Part shown: piece after piece, positions 56,567 to 64,000 of the stretch
Position numbering within the stretch: the stretch's first letter is position 1
Layout: the number at the start of each line of letters is the position of its first letter
Assembly (NCBI GenBank): GCA_030765065.1
Contig: CM060988.1
Span: 198,026,565-198,090,564, forward strand
DNA from: Deroplatys truncata
Taxonomy: Eukaryota > Arthropoda > Insecta > Mantodea > Mantidae
Length of the DNA: 64,000 bases
Direction of reading: 5' to 3'
The notes under the pieces: generated by a model
Told to the model about the DNA's origin: nothing
Databases searched by the model: none
The model's input: only the letters and a program-made list of their open reading frames with translations
Made by a program: the position numbers and the translations under genes

Positions 56567-56872
56567 TTATACGTTTGTGGCTTTTGCACTCATAATGCAC
56601 TTGTGTGCTTTCAAGTTTGATAGCCGAGGAAAGCTCTTATTGTAATCATTATATCCATAAGCCTTTTCACCCTCATGAATTAAACTGTATGTTTTCTTCT
56701 TGTAAACATTAAATTTATGTGGATTTTTTAGCTCATGTAGCTCATGAATCAAAGTGTCTTTTCATATGAAAAATCGAAGTAAAGCTCTTTTTGCAAACAT
56801 TACAATCATGAGACCTTTTAATCTCATAAACTTAGTCGTGTGTTTATACATGCAACACCAGACTAATCCTCT
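56567..56872 (-). pseudogene. Decayed C2H2 finger cluster (third copy of zinc-finger gene 3' end)
   Basis: On the minus strand, finger remnants read HDCNVCKKSFT, then LIHEGEKAYGYNDYNKSF and LSNLKAHK. Several zinc-binding Cys are lost (for example Y-x-x-Y replacing C-x-x-C). It belongs to the same tandem series as 57935-58256 and 58257-59622; the series was later split by a LINE. Confidence 0.8.
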
Positions 56873-56884
56873 TATTTACATATA

Positions 56885-57922
56885 CACGTGAAAGCATTCA
56901 GGAGGGAGCAGTAGAAACAATCCTTATTGCAACAGACAGATTGTTTGCCTCAACAGGGGATGCTGGAGGTCAGACAAGCAAGGATCCTAGGCCAGGCCAC
57001 CGCTCAACTAATACAAGCAATTAAGGGAGAGGCTGAGAAGCAACCAGATTCAGAGATACAGCGTCGACTAGAGCTAGGGAGGTTTGGTAGCAAAGCAAAA
57101 ATTGTGGAAAGGGTATTAAAATATTGGTATAGAATTAAGGAACTGGAAAATAATAATATGTTAAAATAGTGCCTAGAAGTGCAGTTAAAACTCAACAAAG
57201 AGGATTCTTGGTGTAAGTATATAGAAGGAATCCTGAATGAAATAGGTTATGGAGATATTTGTAGAGAGGGGCAGGTACTGGAGAAGGGGTTCTGGAGAAG
57301 GGTAAAATTGAGATTTGAAGATATTGAAAGACAAGAAATTCTAGGTAGTTTTAAATTTAAATCTTCTTTATGTATATATGCTGATTTAAAAATGGTGTGG
57401 GAAAGAAAAATATATCGATATATGTGACAGATCAGCACGAGAAGGTTTTGCATGGGCGAGGACAGGAGTGATGATGTTAAAAGGCTTAGGGGAAAGAGAG
57501 AATCAAGGAAAGTGTCCGCTATTTAATAGAAAGTATAATAATTATTGGCATTTAATTCTAGAATGTGAAGGAACTAAGGAATTGAGGGGAAGATGGCAGA
57601 AAACAAAATGGGACAATTTACCAATTGAAATTATAGGTAGAAAGATATTGGGTGCTAAATGCAAGGGGAACATATTAGAAGTAGGAAAATATTTAGGTTT
57701 AATTAGAAAGAGATGGCTGAAGAATTATAGGAATAAGGAGTAAGAGGAAAAGTAGTTAGTAAAAAGTAGATTAATAACATATTTATTTATTCAGTCAAGT
57801 AGGGCCCATTGACTCGGTAACCACAGTGTTGGAGGATAGGGGCCCTAGAAAACCAGCAACTCGATAAAGCTTGTAAAGTGGAATATGTATACACTATGTA
57901 TTTAATGAAATAAATATCTCTC
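56885..57922 (+). mobile_element. 5'-truncated LINE with 12-bp target-site duplication
   Basis: The direct repeat TATTTACATATA flanks it at 56873-56884 and 57923-57934, and removing the insert restores continuity with the paralogous zinc-finger sequence at 58250. Three ORFs in different frames form one C-terminal LINE protein piece: 56927-57169 (GEAEKQPDSEIQRRLELGR), 57179-57427, and 57468-57743 (CPLFNRKYNNYWHLILECEG, a C-x-x-C...H...C region with one Cys changed to Phe). The 3' part has AAATAAATATC before the duplication. Confidence 0.85.
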
Positions 57923-57934
57923 TATTTACATATA

Positions 57935-58256
57935 TAATTATGTGGAATTTTAACCTTGTGAATATAACCATGTTCTTTCAAATGTGATAGCCAAGCAAAA
58001 CCCTTATTACAGTCACATTTGTGTGGCTTTCCGCCCTCATGAATCAAACTGTGCATTTTTAAATTCCCTTGTTAAGCAAAGCTCTTATTACAGACATCAC
58101 ATTTGTGTGGGTTTTTGCCCTCATGAATCCAACTGTGCATATTCGAATTCCATAGCTGAGTAAAACATTACAACATTGCAAACATTACATTCATGAGACT
58201 TTTTAATTTCATGAATTTAATCATGTGTTTATAAATGCAATACCAGACTAATCCTC
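57935..58256 (-). pseudogene. Decayed C2H2 finger cluster (second copy of zinc-finger gene 3' end)
   Basis: Minus-strand reading gives SHECNVCN, then QKPTQM-type shifted linkers, NKGFAWLSHLKEHGYIHK-like residues across small deletions, and an end like the main gene (PHNYICK plus stop). It directly follows the stop of the main gene, so it looks like a tandem partial duplication that decayed. Confidence 0.78.
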
Positions 58257-59622
58257 CTATTTACAAACATAGTTATGCGGCAATTTAACCTCATGAATCA
58301 AACCATGTCTTTTCAAATGCGATAGTCGAGCGAAGCTCTTACTGCAGACATCACATTTGTTTGGCTTTTTGCCCTCATGAATCAAACTGTGTGTTCTCAA
58401 ATTCCCTAGCTGAGTAAAACTCTTATTGCAAATATTACATTTGTGCGGCTTTTTGCCCTCATGAATCAAAATGTGTCTCTTCAAATTTCCTAGCTCAGTA
58501 AAACACTTATTGCAAACATTACATTTGTGTGGCTTTTTGCCCTCATGAATCAATATGTGTTTTTTCAAATGGCCTAGCTGAGTAAAGTACTTATTGCAAG
58601 CATTACATTTGTGTGGCTTTTTGCCCTCATGAATCAAGCTGTGTGTTTTTAAACTCCCAAGCTCAGTAAAGCTCTTATTACAAACATTACATTTGTGTGG
58701 CTTTTTGCCTTCATGAATCAAACAATGTCTTTTCAAACTTACTAGCCATGCAAAGCTCTTATTACAAAGATTACATTTATGTGGCTTTTTACCCCCATGA
58801 CCCAAGCTATGTGCTTTTAAATTTGTTAGCTGAGTAAACCTCTTATTGCAAACATTACATTTGTGCGGCTTTTTACCATCATGAATCAAGCTATGTCTTT
58901 TCAAATCTGACAGCCCAGTAAAGCCTTTATGGCAAACCTTACATTCGTGTGGTTTTCTACCCTCATGAATCAAACTGTGTTTTTTCAAATACCCTAGGAC
59001 AGTAAAGCTCTTGTTGCAAATATTACATTTGTGTGGCTTTTTGCCGTCATGAATCAAACTGTGTGTTTTCAAATGTCCTAGCTGTGTAAAGCCCCTATTG
59101 CAAACATTACATTTGTATGGCATTCTACGTTCATGAATCCAACTGTGTGTTTTCAAATTCCCTAGCTGAGTAAAGCTTTTATTGCAAACAGTACATTTGT
59201 ATGGCCTTTTGTTATCATGAATAAAACTGTGTGTTTTCAAATGAGATAACCAAACAAAGCGCTTATTGCAAATATTACATTTGTGTGGCTGTTTGCCCTT
59301 GTGACTCAACCTGTGTCGCTTCATTGTTTGCTGTAGAGAGAAGCTCTTCTGGCAAATGTCACAGTTGTATACCTTCTTTTCTTCACGACTCAAATCAGGC
59401 AATTTCAATGCTGATTTGCCAGGAAACACTTTTCCAAAGAGCTCACATTGTATTCCTGCTTCCACAATCATAACTTGCTTTTTTGAAGGTAATACTGAAA
59501 CACAAGCTTTACTATTCTCAATGTTCCTCTTAGATCTATGAGAAAAAACGTCTTTAGCTATTTGGGATGGGTCCATAGCTTCTATTCCAGGAACTTCAGG
59601 ACAAGTTGTATCTAGATTTAAT
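58257..59622 (-). CDS. C2H2 zinc-finger protein, 13 fingers, 3' exon
   Basis: The exon opens at 59622, right after a consensus splice acceptor (TACTTTTTCAG on the minus strand). The first in-frame ATG is at 59576 (MDPSQIAKDVF), so either this is the start or an upstream exon provides it. The first 70 or so residues are a non-finger N-terminus with no BTB, KRAB or ZAD motif. Thirteen C-x2-C-x12-H-x3-H fingers follow, joined by HEGKKPHKC linkers (a variant of TGEKPY), then the tail LPHNYVCK and TAG at 58257. The product should be a nuclear DNA-binding protein, probably a transcription factor; target unknown. The finger backbone is nearly constant while helix positions -1, 2, 3 and 6 vary. No frame break is seen, in contrast to everything around it. 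Confidence 0.88.
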
Positions 59623-59640
59623 CTGAAAAAGTACAAGAAA
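59612..59640 (-). promoter_or_regulatory. Splice acceptor of the zinc-finger exon
   Basis: A pyrimidine-rich tract ending in TTTTTCAG abuts the exon at 59622. A duplicated version (ACTTCTTCAG) is found at about 62475-62487, supporting its identity as an exon edge. Confidence 0.65.
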
Positions 59641-60535
59641 TGTCTTTAATTTGAGAAATGAGTGTAGACATAATTAACTAATAACACTGAGAGGAAAATG
59701 GTATTTAGTTACTAAATGGGAAAATATAATGTTCTTGAAATTTATCCCTGATTATACTTATGAATGCAGTATTAATTAGTTGTTTATTTATAAGTAGTTC
59801 CATAAAATACTATTTTTTATACTGATAATAAAGTTTAAGTTTATCACTGATAGGCAGTAGTTTCTTGTGTACTTGATTCTTGAGCTTTAAATACAGCAAA
59901 ACCTTTACCCAATGCACCTTTATGGACTACTTATATAAAAAGTATTAAGTCAGTATACACCTCTGTTATTAGCAGCAAAAGTAATTTGTTAGAGTACCAC
60001 AACCAAGCAACCAGTCACCCACGAGGCAGACCTTCCAGCAGCATCACGTGGCTCACCATTTCTTTGACTTCAAAGTGCAAGAAAGCACAGTTGTATACAC
60101 ACTGTAGTGGTCATAAGTGGCCACACAGTCAGTCAAAAGTATTGTTTGCATTCCCTTTATCATCTTTGGAATTAGGAATCACATGACTTAAGTATCTTCC
60201 CAAAATCTGCAGTATTCCTTTGTTTCATTTGTAATTGTACTGTGGTTATTGAGCAGTTAACAATTGTGGACTGACAGTCTTGCCTGGGCAACAAGTTTCG
60301 AAAGTATCTGCATTGACGCCACCAGCAGAAATTGTTGTACCAATGGCACTGGGGATTAATTGACCTCCATCATTTTCCCTCTGGCTTTCCAATATAAAGT
60401 CTGTAATTATCACTTTCAAGGCTTTTGCATTTGGCGAGATAGTTCTGTGAGACAATTGTGGCAACTGGCCATGCTAAATAAGGCCACTGCAGTCTTCTTT
60501 GACATTTTTTGTATAGCAACTCTATCTTTAATATT
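59641..60535. other. Unassigned spacer / possible intron
   Basis: Upstream of the zinc-finger exon on its strand, so probably intronic. A 72-codon minus-strand ORF at 60246-60464 may be the tail of the LINE that follows; nothing else recognised. Confidence 0.4.
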
Positions 60536-60539
60536 CTTA

Positions 60540-63500
60540 TAATTTTTATCCTTTAATTTATCTTCTTCATCAGGTCTCTGCTGTCTTTTGAAATGTTGTT
60601 TAATGTTATTTGTTTATTTATTTCCATTTGTCCTAAAGGTTTTATTTGTTGTATTGCACCTTTCTTTACTAATAGATCTGCACGTTCATTGCCCAAAAGT
60701 CAAACATGTGCTGGGATCCACTGTAGAGTGACATGATTTCTAGTTTTAACTGCTTTAATTAGGCTTCTTATTTCTTTAATATTTCTTGTTGTTTTATTAT
60801 TGTAACTTACTATTCACTCTATGGCTGATTTTGAGTCTGATAAGATGACTATTGTTTGTTTTATGTATGGTCTATATAAAATGTTCTGTAATGCTGCTTT
60901 TATAGCTGTTATTTCTCCATCATATTGGTTTGATGTTTCATCTAATGTTAAATACTGTGCAAAATGTTTATAGTATACATCTGCACCATTTTTGTTATTG
61001 ATGAGGGATCCATCTATACATATTCGGAGCCATTCCATTTCTGGGTATCTTTCATTTTCCGTAGCTATTGCTATGGCTCTTATTTCATCTGGTATATTGT
61101 TTTGTTTGTATATTGTATATATCAGGTCATTCTGATATTGTATATCAATATATTCTATTGGACTGGTTACCCCTGTTGCAATTATATTTGTTGTAATTAT
61201 ATTCTTGTATTTTAAGTTATTAATATATGTTTTAAAGCTTATTTGAGTTTTTAAATTACTTATAGTATCTGCTGTGTGGTACCATTTATATCTGTTTCTA
61301 TTGACTTGCAGTTTTTGTGCTAGAGTAATTCCTTTCAACTCATGTTCCAATTCTATAGCCATGTTTTTTGTGAAGCTTTGTAGTACTGTAATTGGTAGTG
61401 TTTTTACAGCTCCTGTTATTATTCTTAGTGAATTGAAATGTCTAGTTTACTTTTAAGTCTCTTGTTTACTGTTGCTAGTAGTTCTCCATACAATAGGTTA
61501 GGTTTTATGTGTGTTATTAAGGAGGTCCATGTTTCCACGCCATTTTATTCCTGCTAAACATTTTAAAATGTTGTTCTTTTGGTTGATTTTATTCATTACA
61601 TTGTTTACATGTTCTTTTATTGATAGCTTTTTATCTAATTCTATCCATAGATAGGTTGTTGTAGTTGCTTCTTGTGTTTTTTTGTTGTCGATTTGCAGGC
61701 ATGTATTTTCTGTTTTATGCTACATTGTGAATAGTTGATATTGAGTTTTTCCTGTAATTGTTTCCATATTGTTATTATTAGTCCACTGTTCTAGGGTTAT
61801 GATTGTATTCTCCATTGTTGTTTGTAATGTTTCCCAGATCTTAGGTTCTTTTCTTAAGTCCATATTACCATGTCGTTAGCAAACATTCCTACTTGTATGT
61901 TACCTATTTTCTTTAGTACATCTACTAGGTCATTTATATATATATTGAACAGAATAACACTTGTAACAGACCCTTGAGGTAGTCCAACTCTCGTTTGTTT
62001 CCATTTAGATATGGCTGTTTTGTATTGTACTGCAAACCATCTTTGGGATAGGAAAGTTTGAAACCAGTTTAGCATGTGACCTGATATGCCATATGTGTTC
62101 ATCTTGTCTAGTAGCATTTCTTGCCATACTGTGTTAAACGCATCTTTGAAGTCGACAAACAGTGCTACAGTAGTCTTATTATTATTGAAATTTTCTTTAA
62201 TGTCCTGTGTGAGTCTTACAACCTGGTGTATTGCCGAGCTGTCCTTCCTAAATCCAGGTTGTTCAGGGACTAATAGATTTTGTACTTTTAGATAGTATGT
62301 AGTCTTGTAGCCACCATTCTTTCTAAGAGTTTTGCTATGTTAGATGTTAAGGATATCATTGGTATTCTCAATGTTCTTCTTAGATCTATGAGAATAAACA
62401 CCTTTAGCTATTTTAGATGGGTCCATAGCTTCTACTCCAGGAGCTTCAGGACAAGTTGTATCTAGATTTAATCTGAAGAAGTATAGTTAATTGAACATAT
62501 TTCTAAAGTTAGATGTATCTTCGAGGTTGCTATTTCTTAAGTATTTATTCTGTTTTTTGTTTTTAATGTAGTGCTAGTTTTATAGTATGTTGCTAATTTT
62601 TCTGCTATAACATTATCCTTGTATATTTCTTTATTATCGACATTTAATGGCTGATTTTGTTGGCTTTCTCTATATATTTGTTTAATGTAATTATGTACTT
62701 TACAACTATTTGTTTTATAGTCTAGTTTGTTTATAAATTCTTCACAGCTATGTTTTTTGTTTTTTTTTTACAATTTTATAGCCTATTTTACTGTGCATTT
62801 TCTTTTTGCCATTCTATTACATCTGCTTTGTCTTGTGTCCTTTCTGCTTTTTCTCTAGCTTTATCTTGTTTTGATTTCAGTTGTGCTAACTGTTCATTTC
62901 AGAAGGGTTTGTATTTATGAATTTTCCTTCTTGGGCTACATTGTTTTGCAGTTTTTAAAATTGTGGCATTTAGTACTTCACTACTTTGTTTATGTTTTGT
63001 TCCAATTCAATTTCTTTGAAAAGTTTGTTTGCTTTCGTTTTATATTCTTCCCAGTGCGGCTTTTTAAAATTCCATTTAGGCTTTATTTTTCCTTTTGTTC
63101 TAGGCAGTTGATGATTTAGATCTGTTTTTGTTATTATGGCTCTATGTCCACTACCACTATCTTCGATTACTTTTTTTGTAGTTTTATCTTGTAAATCAGT
63201 TGATATGATAGCAATGTCTGGATTGGTTGACCTTCCCGGGTAGTGTATGTAGGTTTTTAGGTCTTCATCCCTATGTAATATTTTCATTAAGATGGAGTCT
63301 ACAAATTCTTCAATAATTTCACCAACTTTGTTGTTGTCACTATAACCCCATCTTGGAGAATGTCCATTGAGATCATCAATTATGACTGTTCTATTGTCAA
63401 TATCAATTTAGAAATTGATAAAATTTTTCCTTTTGATCTATATTTGCTTTAGCTATGATGAATACATCTATGTCATTGTCTCTTAAAAGATTGTCTATCA

Positions 63501-63590
63501 TGGTTTTTTTTACCTTGATTCATTCCACCGGCATTCCAAAATAGCACTGAGAAGTGCTCTTCTTTTAACTTTATTGGCTTGGGAAGTATG
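60540..63590 (-). mobile_element. LINE (endonuclease, reverse transcriptase, RNase H), decayed
   Basis: Minus-strand domain order: endonuclease start FSVLFWNAGGMNQGKK (near 63580-63530), NGHSPRWGYSDNN (near 63360) and DSGSGHRAIITKTD (near 63155-63115); reverse transcriptase IPMISLTSNIAKLLERMVAT (62360-62300), FVDFKDAFNTVWQEMLLDKM and VGLPQGSVTSVILFNIYIND (62010-61950); thumb LWIELDKKLSIKEHVNN; RNase H ICIDGSLINNKNGADVYYK (61030-60970), LSDSKSAIE and GNERADLLVKKG (near 60690-60655). The RT catalytic motif reads FANDM where FADD is expected, so one catalytic Asp is Asn. Many stops elsewhere. Confidence 0.85.
62361..62487 (-). pseudogene. Duplicate of the zinc-finger exon start, embedded in the LINE
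   Basis: This 127-bp segment matches 59513-59640 closely (roughly 90% by eye), including the acceptor-like CTTCTTCAG, the codons for LNLDTTCPE and MDPS, and the start of the Ser/His/Arg-rich stretch. LINE coding sequence lies on both sides: RT block to the low side, pre-RT coding to the high side. It is an exon fragment inside a retrotransposon body. Confidence 0.82.
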
Positions 63591-63970
63591 CCTGTGTTGT
63601 AGTCCATTTAGCATTACCCAGGGAACACCATGTGGAGGCGGACTACATTGTTTCCCCCAGCGGAAATAGTAAAAGTGAGCTTTTGTAGACATACATTACC
63701 TTACTCTCAAGGCATTTCTTATTATCAAACTTTCAGTTTCTGTTAGTCATGTGATTTTGTTACATTCAGGTAGACAAATTTCTTTTTATTTATAAACTTA
63801 TTTGCAGAATGGACTGTTATGAAACGAAAAATGAAAGAATCAGGAATATTGTTGTCCAGATCTTGACAGGAATGACCACAAAAGGTGAAATCTGTGACCG
63901 ACTTATATCATCTGAAGCACAGCAACACCATTGTGTGTATTTTATTCTGTTTACATTATTATACAAAAAA
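63591..63970. other. Unassigned region upstream of LINE
   Basis: Possibly LINE 5' untranslated sequence (a GCTGGGGGAAACAATGTAG-type stretch on the minus strand near 63640-63662). No other feature recognised. Confidence 0.35.
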
Positions 63971-64000
63971 TAAAACTCAGTTTTATTTATAGGCGCTCTT
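63971..64000 (-). mobile_element. SINE family A tail, cut by window edge
   Basis: AAAACTCAGTTTTATTTATA followed by GGCGCTCTT matches the reverse complement of the family A 3' end (AAGAGTGTCCATAAATAAAA). The rest lies beyond the window. Confidence 0.7.

Noticed and set aside
60246-60464. 72-codon minus-strand ORF as a separate gene
   Set aside because: It lies just beyond the LINE RNase H region and is more likely LINE 3' sequence; no independent support.

Overview
The window looks like repeat-dense, non-coding DNA from an animal nuclear genome, most probably an arthropod and likely an insect. The evidence is a set of decayed eukaryotic transposons of insect-typical families (piggyBac, hAT, mariner, non-LTR LINEs, Ty3/Gypsy, a Penelope-type foldback), tRNA-derived SINEs, an intron-bearing transposase, and a C2H2 zinc-finger gene preceded by a splice acceptor. 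No bacterial-style gene order, rRNA gene or genuine tRNA gene was seen. Species cannot be fixed from the sequence alone.

Layout. 0-19 kb is a graveyard of dead elements. It holds a D-x-C-x-G-Q-N family remnant, a PGBD-like piggyBac pseudogene (-), a zinc-finger hAT pseudogene, an internally deleted mariner with intact inverted repeats, several LINE fragments, a second D-x-C-x-G-Q-N pseudogene, a CGGBP1-like hAT pseudogene, a tail-to-tail SINE pair, and a foldback carrying a hammerhead-like core. 19.7-22.9 kb is a 32-bp satellite with a 95-bp higher-order form. 25.3-26.3 kb holds a SINE with clean target duplications and an inverted pair of another tRNA-like element. 26.6-40.8 kb is a 14-kb array of a 60-bp unit (about 236 units), containing a 4.8-kb internal tandem duplication; three of its six frames are open almost throughout.

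41.9-47.4 kb contains two piggyBac copies head to head, forming a large inverted repeat; one has perfect TTAA flanks, the other has been hit by a SINE with a 14-bp target duplication. 48-54 kb is a decayed Ty3/Gypsy element: LTR-like block, gag with zinc knuckle, the end of pol, then a 78-bp tandem array which reads as repeated copies of the pol C-terminal coding sequence, then a second LTR-like block. 55.1-56.4 kb is a short TTAA-flanked piggyBac-type element.

56.5-59.6 kb holds the only convincing host-type gene, a minus-strand 13-finger C2H2 protein, followed by two decayed partial copies of its 3' end, one split by a LINE insertion with a 12-bp target duplication. 60.5-63.6 kb is a minus-strand LINE (endonuclease, RT, RNase H) whose body contains a 127-bp copy of the zinc-finger gene's first visible exon.

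The genes do not form a pathway. What links them is genome dynamics: transposition, decay, nested insertion and tandem amplification. The most interesting points are the minisatellite that grew out of a retrotransposon pol terminus, the giant 60-bp array with its frame behaviour, the hammerhead-like foldback, the head-to-head piggyBac pair, and the duplicated zinc-finger exon inside a LINE.
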